Shown here piece by piece: positions 32,618-43,525 of a stretch of DNA of 64,000 bases. A program made the translations under genes and the position numbers. The notes beneath the pieces are model-generated. The model saw only the letters and a program-made list of their open reading frames with translations. It made no database searches and was not told the origin of the DNA. The stretch spans positions 13,629,713 to 13,693,712 of the forward strand of contig CM067315.1 of NCBI GenBank assembly GCA_034231615.1, written 5' to 3'. The stretch is from Meghimatium bilineatum (taxonomy: Eukaryota > Mollusca > Gastropoda > Stylommatophora > Philomycidae). How positions within the stretch are numbered: the first letter of the stretch is position 1; each line of letters begins with the position of its first letter.

Positions 32618-33404
32618 CTCAAATTTAGGTGATTATAGTTCATTAAACAGTTTATTTTTCATCAGCTTTTTAACCGTTTTGTGCACAAATTCCCTGAGCA
32701 CATTTGCTCTACGCACTTATCTCATTGCGCGCATCTGTCTGTATGTATTTGTCTTGCGTGCTTAGGTCGGGCCACCCTTGACACCTATCCCAAGCAACTG
32801 AGCATTATATGACCTCCATTTTAAAAAATACCTGTCACTATTTTGTTCACCTGAAGGTTCCATTCCATAACATATCTAGTTATATTGTAATACGGTTGTT
32901 TATGAGCCACTTTCTAACACTTTTAGAAAGTTCAATAAACACAAATGTAACAAATGAAAGATAATATTACAATCGAGCTGCATATCATTAAAAGCATTCC
33001 ATTCCTCAAGACTACATCCTGCCAGCTGACAAGAGTTTGAAAACAAAAAAGGGAGGGTTACAAAGGCAACAACATATGAAGACATATCTGTATGTTCATA
33101 AGAATATATATGGCTGGTGTTACATTAGTCATATATAGGGTGTCTATAAAGTCGCTGTGCATGGAATCTAAAATGAAATATGTGTTCAACATGACATCAT
33201 TGAAAGTTGAGTATTTCCATTGTCCAGTGGCTCAATAGATTACTGCTACTTGTAGTGTTAACTAGCGTTTACTGACCATGAAATAACTTTGTTGTACTAT
33301 GAGCCACTTTACCCAATATGAGATTGTCATGAGCGGTAGTGTTTTGTAAAATAAATGTAGTGTTTATATGATAAATATCAATGACATCACAAGTATCTGC
33401 ACTA
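32618..33404. other. SMAP intron, no recognisable gene
   Basis: AT-rich stretch. A faint family-I SINE tail (caagactacatcctgccagc) near 33005 is the only repeat trace. Confidence 0.35.
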
Positions 33405-33600
33405 AACACAGTGGAATCATTTATAGTGCATCCTGTTATCATCAATATCTCTATTTAATAACAGTTTTTAAAATCCCCAATTACATTGATTATTTATTGT
33501 TGATACCGTATGCAGCAAGTGTTTGTTACTACATAAATATTTCGTTGGTCTGGGCCAAGTTGTTATAACGGGATGTGACTGTACCCACACGTCATGTGAT
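33405..33600 (+). mobile_element. Possible pogo-like DNA-transposon terminus
   Basis: cagtggaatcatttatagtg, then gcatcctgttat, and 3' gggccaagttgttataacgg. A related plus-strand copy is at 52000-52150 (ctgtggaatccctctatagc, ggaccaagtggttatggg). The CAGTGGAATCC..TATA..GG style recalls pogo/Tigger termini. No transposase present. Confidence 0.35.
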
Positions 33601-33779
33601 GTACTGCCAGTTGCATGCAATGTAAATGAGTGCACGACTTTATCAACACCCTGTATAATGTACAGATGTATGTTACGTATAAGCAATCATAAATGATTGA
33701 CAAATAATTTATAAAATAACACTGATAAAAATGAAGGAAAATAAAACCGGGTAAAATTAAATGTGTGCTATTTATTTAT

Positions 33780-34215
33780 ATTGTCTATCACCAGGTGGTG
33801 GTGTTGTAGCTTCCACACTTGCTGTTGAGTGTAGGAGTTGTGAAGAAGATGTAGTTTACATCCCAGAGCCATGTGTGTTGCTCTGGTTGAGGTGTAGTCA
33901 TGTTTATTCTGGATGGTCTTGACGTTGTCTATTCATTTTTCCTCTGTCTGTCCTTGGTTCTATATACCAATTCCACTTTGTGACAAACTCTTATGGGAAG
34001 TTGATTGTTCATCCTCATAAGATGTCCAAACCATTTTATCTGTGTTTTTCTATATATTCGATGCCTGATGTTATACCTATCATCATCATGATGTTCTCAC
34101 TGCACATTTTGTTGGGTCTGCTGACTCCAATAGCCTTCCTTAGACATTTCATTTCCCAAATCTCAATCTTTCTCTTATGTGTAGATGTCAGTTGTCAAGT
34201 CTGGCATTCCTTTTA
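33780..34215 (-). mobile_element. LINE C-terminal fragment, decayed
   Basis: Minus strand contains EMKCLRKAIGVSRPNKM, then IEYIEKHR and NGLDILMRMNNQLP, then a QTEEK.IDNVKTIQNK run. The layout (R.AIG..R.....N, GH..RM, W.DN) is that of LINE post-polymerase regions, with stops throughout. Confidence 0.6.
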
Positions 34216-34399
34216 GAATTTATTAGAGCCATTTATTTATAACCTTGGATAGAGAACCAAAAGTACAAATTACAGCCCAACACTATTACGGAAACTGCTA
34301 TCCCCAAAGTGCATAGTGGCAAAGTTACCTGAACCACAACACCCTTTATTTTTTTAATAAGCATTCAGTTTTTCTATGCTCTTTAGTCTACAAGGTAGG

Positions 34400-34560
34400 T
34401 GAATTCAGTTGTTAGGATGAGGTCTTCTTGTTATTTCTCTCAACGTCAATTCCAGTTCTGTCTCCTGGGCCAGGTTTTTGGTCCTAAAAAAGTGAATATG
34501 TCTGCAGGATATGTTCTGAAGTCTATAGGGACCCTTATGACACAATTATTTATCTATTTG
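34400..34560 (-). mobile_element. LINE remnant, short
   Basis: Minus-strand copy of a LINE C-terminal segment related to 42320-42530 (ctcctgggccaggtttttgg, atgtctgcaggatatgttct). Non-coding. Confidence 0.35.
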
Positions 34561-34862
34561 GCAGGATATAACCAAATTGAATTCACATACACAGATAAAA
34601 AGAGCATTCCTCACCACAAGCGGTACATTATAATTTTATTTAAAAAAAAAGTATGTCTCAAGATGAAAACATATACCCTCAATTCTGAAACTTTGGATGA
34701 CAATAATATTGGCAACAAATCTTATGCTCAATAAAAAAAGTGAAACTCAATAAAGAAAATCAAAGGTATAAAATGAAGCATTCTCAGAAGCCATGCAAAT
34801 AAATAAAAGTTGTAACCAAAAAGGAAAATTGCAGGAACTTCATTAAGCCAAGGCCAAGTTAC

Positions 34863-35342
34863 CTTGGTTACCATAAAAGGCAGGCTGTGCCAGGTTGTAA
34901 CTACCCCAAACAGTGTTAGATCCCATGGATTGGCCAAAATCTTGGGATGCCATTGCCAGGTTTGGTTTGTTTTGAAAATCTGGTACATGTTTTGTGGGGG
35001 ACAAGAACTGGCCAGGAGCTGTTGGAGGTTGAATGGTACTTGAAACTGGTACTGCTGTCTGGTGGAAGCCATGAATGGAAGACTGGTTAAATGATAGATA
35101 CTGGCCAGATTGTACATCAGGATTATGGCTGGATGGATCACCAAAACCAGAGACTATCTGGCCAAAGTTAGGTTGCTGGTTGACCAAAGCAGAAATGGAA
35201 GTAGCTGTTTGGTTGAATGATGGTTGCTGTGTAGTCTGAGTACTGAAAACAGAGCCACGATGATTCAACAATGGCTGGATCATGGGATGCGACTGACTGG
35301 CATTAGTAGAGGAGTTTATGATTGTCATGTCCGAGTGAGAGG
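34863..35342 (-). CDS. SMAP: SMAP large Ser/Gln/Asn-rich exon, possible cassette
   Basis: A 480-base open segment with phase 1 at both ends, so it can be included or skipped without changing frame. The acceptor is CTAAACTAG before 35342 and the donor is CAAG then gtaact at 34862. It encodes a 160-residue low-complexity region rich in Ser, Gln, Asn, Thr and Pro with scattered Phe (for example FGQIVSGFGD and PAFYGNQ) and no folded domain I recognise. The alternative acceptor ATGCAG 20 bases upstream would give a stop in the required phase. Compositionally it fits the disordered C-terminal half of SMAP and adaptor-binding tails. I cannot recognise it as conserved, so support is mainly frame length, splice sites and position between two solid exons. 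Confidence 0.75.
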
Positions 35343-35508
35343 CTAGTTTAGAAGAGGAACATGTGAACTGCATTTAATGATATGAAACAAGTCACAGAAA
35401 ATGGCACACACCAAATGATACATAACAGGATACAACTTTCATCAAATCACATACCACAAAATATGGTAAATATGAATTATATGAACAGAATTATAAGTCA
35501 CACATCAT

Positions 35509-35650
35509 GACATTGTCAGAATGCCACACACACAGAACATGACATTGTCAGAATGCCACACACACAGAACATGACATTGTCAGAATGCCACACACACAGA
35601 ACATGACATTGTCAGAATGCCACACACACAGAACATGACATTGTCAGAAT
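35509..35650. repeat. 32-bp minisatellite, 4.4 units
   Basis: Unit gacattgtcagaatgccaca plus cacacagaacat, perfect over four copies. About 170 bases upstream, in the SMAP sense, of the large 34863-35342 exon. Confidence 0.95.
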
Positions 35651-35861
35651 GACACCAACCTGAAAGCTAACCACAGTCAAGCAAGTTTGACTTTTTCACC
35701 GCTATCACCAGCGACATAGCCACAGATGTTCACACAAGATCCCTATAAACAACTCTTCTTCTCTGTGTGTAATCATTTCGGTATTTATATTAACATAATG
35801 ATGGTTCACATTGAAATTGTAATAAGTAAACATTACTTCGAGCAGGATTTTGATGTAGTAC

Positions 35862-36350
35862 GATGTCAATTTTATGATTTATTGATAATATTTGGTGATG
35901 TCAATTTTATGATTTATTGATAATATTTGGTGATGTCAATTTTATGATTTATTGATAATATTTGGTGATGTCAATTTTATGATTTATTGATAATATTTGG
36001 TGATGTCAATTTTATGATTTATTGATACTATTTGGTGATGTCAATTTTATGATTTATTGATAATATTTGGTGATGTCAATTTTATGATTTATTGATAATA
36101 TTTGGTGATGTCAATTTTATGATTTATTGATAATATTTGGTGATGTCAATTTTATGATTTATTGATAATATTTGGTGATGTCAATTTTATGATTTATTGA
36201 TACTATTTGGTGATGTCAATTTTATGATTTATTGATAATATTTGGTGATGTCAATTTTATGATTTATTGATAATATTTGGTGATGTCAATTTTATGATTT
36301 ATTGATACTATTTGGTGATGTCAATTTTATGATTTATTGATAATATTTGG
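35862..36350. repeat. 35-bp minisatellite, 14 units
   Basis: Fourteen units of exactly 35 bases starting gatgtcaattttatgattta. Three units (5, 10 and 13) carry gatacta instead of gataata; otherwise nearly identical, so expansion is recent. Confidence 0.96.
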
Positions 36351-36764
36351 GCATGCTTTATATGACATTACTTTTCTTTACATTTTTCTATGTATTTTCA
36401 AGAGCATTTATGTTTTGAGTACATATAACTATGTGGTCACATTAACTATTGAAATCCAATCTGACAATATATCTAACTCTTATATGGAAGATTTAAAAGG
36501 TTGAAACTGATTTCATGTGCTTTTATTCATGATTTTGAATGAGAGATTTGATTGAATTTGTAGATACAGGTATACAATGAATTTTAATGAGATTCAAAAA
36601 AGAATATAACACTATTGACCTTCCATGTATGCCATAAGAGATGACTAAGGAGGGATGGATATGAGCACCTGGACTATCTTGTAGAATGCCACAGTGAGTC
36701 AAAATGTGATGGTGAGATTTCAAGTATAACGGTCTGAAAGATGACATTACAATCCCACTTCTCC
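36351..36764. other. SMAP intron, no recognisable gene
   Basis: AT-rich. Contains only a short SINE I trace near 36610 (accttccatgtatgccataa). Confidence 0.4.
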
Positions 36765-37020
36765 TTCTTCTTCTGCATTTGTTCTCAACTCCTGCAGATT
36801 AGCAGGATGGAATTTGAAAAATGGAATGCGTTGTGTCATGGTTTACAACATTGCTGACACATCCGATTTCATCATGGCTTTGGGTCACTTTGACTCTATA
36901 TGGGATGGGACAGCCAACGCCACTCCACAACGTCCTTAGTCGCCTCCTACAACATGCATGGAAGGAAAACATTGCAATTATTTGCTCCTCTCGGGCCCGG
37001 AAAAACACGGACGGACAATC
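36765..37020 (-). mobile_element. SINE-like family I copy
   Basis: Reverse copy from tctgcatttgttctcaactc to gggcccggaaaaacacggac; part of the middle is deleted (cattgctgacacatccgatt). Confidence 0.75.
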
Positions 37021-37159
37021 AGCTGAAAACAATGACACAAAGCATTCAGGTTTTTCAAAGCTGAGAGGAGCCTGAAAGCAAATGTTGAAGAAAATAAAAA
37101 TGAAGATGAAATGGAGTTCAAAGACAATAAAGCAGAATTGAGGCTCCTAAATTAGCATA

Positions 37160-37260
37160 CCACCCACGTGTTGCCAGAGTACAAAGGAGAGCAAAACACT
37201 GTAACAGTCACCTACCATGCACATATTACGCAATGACTAAAGAGGTTTAAATAAACCAGA
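37160..37260 (+). mobile_element. SINE-like family I, decayed 5' part
   Basis: cccacgtgttgccagagtac, tcacctaccatgcacatatt, then lost. Confidence 0.5.
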
Positions 37261-37303
37261 GAGACATACACTGCATATTTATCTACAACAAATATTTAAT
37301 ATT

Positions 37304-37385
37304 ACAGACATCCATTGTATGTTTATAATTAAAACAGACATCCATTGTATGTTTATAATTAAGACAGACATCCATCACATTTTTA
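37304..37385. repeat. 30-bp tandem repeat, about 2.7 units
   Basis: Unit acagacatccattgtatgtt plus tataattaaa, in the 3' end of the adjacent LINE. Confidence 0.85.
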
Positions 37386-38520
37386 TGATGATGATGTTCC
37401 TCCTTCACAAGCAAAGATGAAAGTGGCATGAAAAACAATAAATGTGATGAACAAGTAGAAAAATCAAAACATTTGTGATTGTCTAATTCGATTTGTGAGT
37501 TCGTAGATGCCCGATGAGTCCGATGCATGCCAGAAAAGTTCTATTGCAGTGCATGCAATAGTAAAGAGGGTTCAGGGTAGAGTTTTCAGATTTGTTCTTT
37601 TGTTTCTGTCGCTTGTAAATTTTATGCAGTGTTCTAAAGCTGGATCGCTGTTGCAGTGCTTGATAGAGCTTTTATGTGACCTTTGAAACACTTTTTCTGC
37701 CCTCCGCTTGAACGTTTACCATCACACAGCTCCCCCCCCCCATAGAATAATCTCTTTGGAAGGCGCCTGTCTGGCATACAGACAATGTGGCCAGTCCAGC
37801 GGAGTTGGGACCTAGTCAGCAGGGCATCGATGCTTTGCATATGTGACCTTTGAAGGATTTCTGTGTCTGGTACCCGATCATACCAACGCACTCCCATGAA
37901 GTTTCTTAGGCACCGAAGGTGGAAAGAGTGATGCTGTCGAGCATGTCTCGCATAGACAATCCAGGATCGCACAGCATAAAGCAGTGTTGGTAGAACCACT
38001 GAACATTAAACTTATTTGTCAAACTGAGACCTCACCTGATCCAGATGCTGGCACGAAGGCTTACGAATGCAGCACTGGCGTGAGCAATATGCAGGGCAAC
38101 ATCCTCATCAACTGTCACAATTTGCGATAGGGTGCTGCTGAGATATACAAACTTATTGGCAGTATTGAGTTTTGTCCCTTTACTGTGATTACTGGTTCTG
38201 TGTAGGGGACACCTGGCCATGATTGATACATTACTAATGCCTTCGCGGTGCTGATGGTGAGACCGAACGCATCACAGGCCAAAGAAAAGAGGTCCATGCT
38301 GTCCTGCATGTCTTTCAGACTGGTAGTGTTTAGTGCACAATCGTTGGCAAACAAAGAGGTCGCGAACAATGTCCGTCTTAGTTTTGGCCTTCAATCTACT
38401 AAGATTGAATAGTCCTCCGTCAGCTCGATAGTGAAAGAAAATTCCTGCACTGTTATTCTTGAACGCATTATTTAACATGGCAGAGAACAGCATGCTGAAG
38501 AGCGTCGGAGCCAGGACGTA
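37380..38520 (-). mobile_element. LINE family D reverse-transcriptase C-terminal half
   Basis: Read from 38520 downwards: LFSAMLNNAF and LFNLSRLKAKTKT (late polymerase), then the thumb-like region with FANDCALN (a decayed YADD-type box, C for the second Asp), FGLTISTAKALVM, LPTLLYAVRSWIVYARHARQ, LRCLRNFMGVRWYDRVPDTE, SQLRWTGHIVCMPDRRLPKR and GQKKCFKGHIK. It needs several frame changes and ends at the ggaacatcatcatca-type 3' end near 37380. Non-functional. Confidence 0.85.
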
Positions 38521-38597
38521 AACCTGTTTATGTAAACCTGATGAAGTAATTCAGTCTAATCCACGGTATTGCCACAAATCTGCTTGGTGGAGGAGAT

Positions 38598-38742
38598 ATT
38601 CTTCTACTGCGTTTGTTCTCAAACTCTTACAGACTAGCAGGATGTAGATCGGATAATGGAATGCATTGTTTTATGGTTTACAGCTTGGCTGTGATATCTG
38701 TGCCTTTTAGCCTGACACATCCGACTTCAGTATGGATGAGAC
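38598..38742 (-). mobile_element. SINE-like family I, 3' half
   Basis: ttcttctactgcgtttgttc, agcaggatgtagatcggata, gcctgacacatccgacttca. Confidence 0.7.
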
Positions 38743-38929
38743 AATCAAAGAGTTTTGACTTGTCCTAACATGGTTGGGGTTTCGCTGCCAAGCATAGATG
38801 AATTTGTTTTACTTGGTTCTGGCTAGGTTAACGAAATGTAACACGTGCCTAGAAATTTAGCAATAACTGAAAAACACAACAGTGGCATACAAAATATACT
38901 TCATTTTGTCAGTGAGTTGTTGGAGCCTG

Positions 38930-39175
38930 GCAGGGAAGTACAGAATAAAAACACTGGGACATACCATGAATGTTGTGAGAGGTAGCTAAGAAGTTTTGTG
39001 GATGGGGGCTTGCCTGTCTCCTCTTATAGAAGGCAATAGTGACCCACAGCAATGCTGAAGTCTAATATGTTATGCAGAAGGGCACAATATATTGCAGCAG
39101 AGCTGTAAACCATGACACAACACTCCGGACTACATACTGATAAAGAGCAGAATTTTGAGAAATGCAAAAGAAGAA
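38930..39175 (+). mobile_element. SINE-like family I, diverged
   Basis: tggagcctggcagggaagta, atgttgtgagaggtagctaa, gagctgtaaaccatgacaca, truncated tail. Confidence 0.65.
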
Positions 39176-39235
39176 TGCATATATCACCACATACTGTAGG
39201 ACACCATGAAAAATTACAAACAGTTAAATGAGTAT

Positions 39236-39330
39236 TACTAGCGCAGGTGTTAGCACATTGGCTTCCTAATACTGTGGTTTAAGGTCTGATTTAAGTTGAT
39301 ACTCAATTTTTTTGACCACAAACGGTTCCC
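39236..39330 (+). mobile_element. Decayed tRNA-SINE-like head
   Basis: ctagcgcaggtgttagcaca resembles the family T2 A box; the B-box region ggtttaaggtctgatttaa is degraded. Confidence 0.3.
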
Positions 39331-39599
39331 ATGTCAACCCTGTCTCCGAAAATGGATTCCAGAGTTAATCTGGGAAAGTTAATGTAGCTGACATGATGCT
39401 GACCATATCACCCCTAACAAACTATTGAAAAACTAAAAATATGGGCCTAATGTTATATTTGTCAAGTGTCGTAACAGTATAAAAAAAAAAGAAGACTTAA
39501 AATAACGGTTACGCTCAATATCTTAAGTCAGATTTTGTCGATTCCGGGAACTTGCAACTGCTGAATGAGAAACAACTGTCTGAAGAAATCTATTGTCAA

Positions 39600-39765
39600 T
39601 TATGAGAATTTTAACTGCCGAAATCAGATGTGTTAGATTATTGTTTTAAATAAAACAGCGACACAATACATCTCCATTCTCTGAACTGCATCCTGTTAGA
39701 TATAAAGTAGGGCCACTGTCTTGGTAAGATACAGTGAGTGGTTTATAAAGAATGCTAAAAAAAAA
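39600..39765 (+). mobile_element. SINE-like family II, diverged
   Basis: cgaaatcagatgtgttagat, acaatacatctccattctct, gtagggccactgtcttggta; the tail is weak. Confidence 0.5.
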
Positions 39766-39839
39766 GAGAATTTTTCCCTCTCTGATATAATCAGATAAAA
39801 TATAAACTACAATACATCCCAATTAAAGATATGAATATT

Positions 39840-40130
39840 GACTTGAAATATTGAGATTAAAACTGGCCACTGTAGGATACAGAGTCATCTGTACCGGATC
39901 AGGGTTGCCCGCACAAATGAATGTCCATATGAAACAGGCATACAAACGCATGAACATACTCCAACTGTCCAGAGCGCAAAGAACTGCGAGGCAAGACATG
40001 GTCACAATGGACCGAACTGAGGCAACAACTGTGGGTACAGCAGCATAAAACCTGGAGAAGACTGGGAGCGGCTCATCATCATGGCGGCTGACATGAAGAT
40101 CTAGCGAGACCAAAATATTCTTGAACACAT
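39840..40130 (+). mobile_element. LINE family C C-terminal fragment
   Basis: ATVGYRVICTGSGLPAQMNV, then the extended piece with QLSRAQRTARQDMVTMD and NLEKTGSGSSSWRLT. Same layout as 8785-9190, opposite strand. Confidence 0.65.
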
Positions 40131-40329
40131 AGGAAGAAGATTTACTACAGATTCAGATGAGAAAATATTGCCGTTAAGTTAAACGTGAGAGACGATTTCT
40201 TCTATTTATTGAAGATGAGACATGATAAGGTTAATGCCTTTTTGGAAATTGATTAAAGCCTGTTGCTGCTTCATTTTTGCCTGTCTAGTGCTAGTCATAT
40301 GTTGCTGTCTGGTTCCTCCATACCAAACC

Positions 40330-40592
40330 TTCTCATCACCTGTGTGTTACCAGGGAGCAAAGAATAGCAACACTGTTTACCTTCAATGAATGTCATAAGG
40401 GGTAAGGGGGTTATGAGAATGAAGTTGGATGTCCCATCCCATAAGATAAAAGTGACCCAGAAGCCATGCTGAAGTCATGTGTCAGGCTGAAAAATGCAGA
40501 TATTGCAGTCAAGCTGTAAACCATGACAGAATGCATTCTGTTCTTCAGACTACATCTTGCTAATCTGAATGAGAAAGAATGCAGAAGAAAAA
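40330..40592 (+). mobile_element. SINE-like family I copy
   Basis: gtgtgttaccagggagcaaa, tgaatgtcataaggggtaag, caagctgtaaaccatgacag, truncated tail with agaatgcagaagaa. Confidence 0.7.
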
Positions 40593-40779
40593 ATGCTTAC
40601 AGCTGGACATGTCTGCGGCAAACCATTCCCAGTGTCTGCTATATTCATCCTAGAGTCGCCTACAGATCGTACTTACAAATATGAAAAAAATCTGCAGAAA
40701 TAAATGCTTCTCTCGTAGTGTATTCTCAGTTACAGGCTGTCTAAAATTAGTTTTGGAATAAATAAACTCATGCTCATTG

Positions 40780-41020
40780 TGTTCTGTACATGTTGTAAAA
40801 CTCATACATCAGGATGTAGTCCAGAGCAAAGAATGTGTTGTAACATGGTTTACAGCTTAGCTGCAATATCTGAAACTTTCAGCATGGCATATCTGAGTTC
40901 AGTTTGGCTTCCAAGTCACTATGAACCTCTATGAGATGCTAACCTCACCCCAATATCTCAGTCCTCTCTTACAACATGCATGACAAGTGTCACTATTCTG
41001 TGCTCTCCTTTAGATCCCAA
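40780..41020 (-). mobile_element. SINE-like family I, diverged
   Basis: catcaggatgtagtccagag, acatggtttacagcttagct, ctcttacaacatgcatgaca. Confidence 0.6.
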
Positions 41021-41189
41021 GCAAAAGTTGTAATTTTGATAGTACATAATTTTTATTTTAGAACTGGAAAAATTGTAATCCTGTAAATCTCTAAAAAGAG
41101 TACTTTTGGGATTTTCCTTTCTTTATATATATATATATACACACACACTGTCGGCAGAAGTGTAATGATGGATACACTCAGGGAGAGAT

Positions 41190-41240
41190 CGGAGGAACAA
41201 TGCATGTGTCCAGAGATCGGAGGAACAATGCATGTGTCCA
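41190..41240. repeat. 28-bp direct duplication
   Basis: agagatcggaggaacaatgc plus atgtgtcc twice in tandem. Confidence 0.9.
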
Positions 41241-41321
41241 GTTTGCAGTGATGATAATCAGACGACTAACTAACCCACATGACCAGGCCAAAAAATGAAT
41301 GTGACACATTCCAACTTCGAC

Positions 41322-41447
41322 TTCTCGAATGCCAAAAGCCCCTTTTCTCGAATGCCAAAAGCCACTGTTCTCGAATGCCAAAAGCCACTGTTCTCGAATG
41401 CCAAAAGCCACTGTTCTTGAATGCCAAAAGCCACTGTTCTCGAATGC
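41322..41447. repeat. 24-bp minisatellite, about 5 units
   Basis: Unit ttctcgaatgccaaaagcca plus ctg, near-perfect. Generates short ORFs on both strands. Confidence 0.93.
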
Positions 41448-41449
41448 AA

Positions 41450-42315
41450 TCTGTATGTATTATTTAAATTATGCCCTCCGAATTGAGGGATAAGTAACAC
41501 TTGTTTCATAAAATAAAAAAATAATTAATAATCAGCAAGTATCTGTGCTTATGAAAAAAATATGAAAAAAGCTTAGCCAAGCTGCTTCAATAATTTAAAA
41601 AAAAAGAACAAACAAAGCAGTTACCATGTGGATGATAAATGTAAGACCAAAGTCCAGCACCTGAAAGACCATCAGGCACTCATAATTAACAAGGGGTGAT
41701 GTGTGCCATGCTTAGGTGATTTTACAGAACCAAACAAACAAGGTTCAGTCAAGATCATACTTTTAAATAAAACAGTACAAATTTTTCTTTTCATCAATAA
41801 ATGACTACAAAAGTTCTTTACGAGTTAGATAACACAAATTGTATAAAAGTTCTTTACGAGCCAGATGACACAAATTTTTATAAAAGTTGGAAGCATATCC
41901 TATTCAGGATTTTACGATCAATACACTTTTTGGGGTTTTAGAGATTTTTTGGGCAATATTCATGTTTAGTAATTTGCCATAAGTTTATGAGTAGTAGGAA
42001 TGAACAACTGCATGTGGTGGAAATTGTACCAGGTACATTTGCTGTTCGAGACGTACTCTTTATTTCCCGGACACAAAGCCAGATAAATGTATATACAGGT
42101 TGAAAAATCCATGATTGTATTTAAAGTCCATCCACTTGTAGACCATATCCATATGCATTTTTCTCATGCTTGAAGCAGCTTGGTCCAATGATTGATAAAA
42201 CAAATGATAAATCCAACCATCAATCTATTAAATGATGATTGAACTAACAAGCCATGTTTGCAGCAATAATTCAAACAGTATAATACATACATGATACAAA
42301 CCATTTTCTCAGGTA
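41450..42315. other. SMAP intron, no recognisable gene
   Basis: AT-rich. One 34-base near-repeat (aaaagttctttacgag at 41810 and 41848) is the only structure noticed. Confidence 0.4.
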
Positions 42316-42319
42316 CTTC

Positions 42320-42530
42320 TATTCTTCTTCTTTTGTTCGCTTGGAATGTGCTTACATCTGAAGTTTTTGTCCCTTCTATAAACTTGACTGTATTTTATAA
42401 CTTGTATAAACGGTCCGTAGAGTTTTTATTCCACTGTTGTTTCTCTGGGCCAGTGTGTTTGCTCAAACTTCTCATATTCGGGACATTCTTGAAGCATATG
42501 TTCTGCAATCTGAGATGCTTGTTCACATGA
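42320..42530 (-). mobile_element. LINE C-terminal fragment
   Basis: Minus strand: AEHMLQECPEYEKFEQTHWP, RETTVE, KLYGPF, then a VYRRDKNF run. C-terminus of the same LINE type as 26690-26990. Confidence 0.6.
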
Positions 42531-42650
42531 CTGAAATCAGAATCTGTTATGTCAATCAACAACACATCGCATCTCCATCTAACAGGAACTCTAGTAGGAT
42601 CCCATTATCCATAGACCAAAGGAGAAACCCAGCATGAGTTTATAAATGAA
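42531..42650 (+). mobile_element. SINE-like family II, decayed
   Basis: aacaacacatcgcatctcca, ctaacaggaactctagtagg, gagtttataaatgaatg tail. Confidence 0.45.
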
Positions 42651-42922
42651 TGTTTAAAATTTAAAAAAAATGCATAAAGTTGTTAGACCATGAATTTATA
42701 GTATAAACTAAAACAAGTATTTCGTATAGGCACAACTAACTTCAGATTGTTTGTATTAATACTCACAAGTGCTTTGAAAATGATTCAATAGGTGCAAATA
42801 AGCTTATACTGGATTATTTAACCACACAAAATGTCTATTATATCTGAAGCAATTTACTACACCACAAATCAACAACAAAATTAAGAACAGCGACTGACAC
42901 AAATCTGACTGACAAGTCTCAC

Positions 42923-43070
42923 CTGGTACGCCATACATTTGAGGCTGATTTGTTACACCGCCGCCGCCTCCATACAATGCCATGATGGAATCTTTTGCAG
43001 AAGTCTTTGCACCTGCTCCTCCACCAGCACTTTTATCTTCTCCAAACAAACTTCCGTCAGAAGCCCCATT
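42923..43070 (-). CDS. SMAP: SMAP exon with KDSI..LYG block
   Basis: A 148-base exon, phase 0 in and phase 1 out. It begins NGASDGSLFGEDKSAGGG and continues through AKDSIMALYGGGGG to MYGVP. The KDSI..LYG block is a hallmark of SMAP1/2 downstream of the clathrin boxes. The acceptor (TTTCACAG at 43078-43071) and the first 18 exon bases are the seed of a 54-bp tandem array directly upstream in the intron. That array carries extra acceptor copies at 43124, 43178 and 43232, all in the same reading frame with no stop between them. Longer in-frame versions of this exon (adding 18, 36 or 54 residues) are therefore possible. The form annotated here is the shortest and most SMAP-like. Confidence 0.93.
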
Positions 43071-43495
43071 CTGTGAAATAAAAGTCTTAATATGCACAAT
43101 TCTTCTTCTGTCAGAAGCCCCATTCTGTGAAATAAAAGTCTTAATATGCACAATTCTTCTTCTGTCAGAAGCCCCATTCTGTGAAATAAAAGTCTTAATA
43201 TGCACAATTCTTCTTCTGTCAGAAGCTCCATTCTGTGAAATAAAAGTCTTAATATGCACAATTCTTCTTCTGTCAGAAGCCCTATTCTTTGAATTAAAAG
43301 TCTTTTATGCACAATTCTTCTTCTGTCAGAAGCCCCATTCTATGAAATAAAAGTCTTAATATGCACAATTCTTCTTCTGTCAGAAGCCCTATTCTTTGAA
43401 ATAAAAGTCTTAATATGCACAATTCTTCTTCCGTCAGAAGCCCTATCATGTGAAATAAAAGTCTTAATATGCACAATTCTTCTTCTGTCAGTATT
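43071..43495 (-). repeat. 54-bp minisatellite built from a SMAP intron-exon junction, about 8 units
   Basis: On minus each unit holds the end of an intron (gacttttatttcacag), then the first 18 bases of the SMAP exon at 43070 (AATGGGGCTTCTGAC and on), then intron again. Units at 43124, 43178 and 43232 keep a perfect TTTCACAG acceptor. Outer units have AAAG, ATAG or ATG. The whole unit is open in the SMAP frame (NGASDRRRIVHIKTFISQ), so upstream acceptors would extend the exon by multiples of 18 residues. Beyond about 43310 a 4-base deletion breaks the register. Confidence 0.95.
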
Positions 43496-43525
43496 AATGG
43501 AACTCAAGCTTAACTGTCAGTACCA

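Noticed and set aside
34728..35144. Second minus-strand ORF overlapping the large SMAP exon
   Set aside because: Out-of-frame shadow of the 34863-35342 exon; it does not fit the phases of neighbouring exons.
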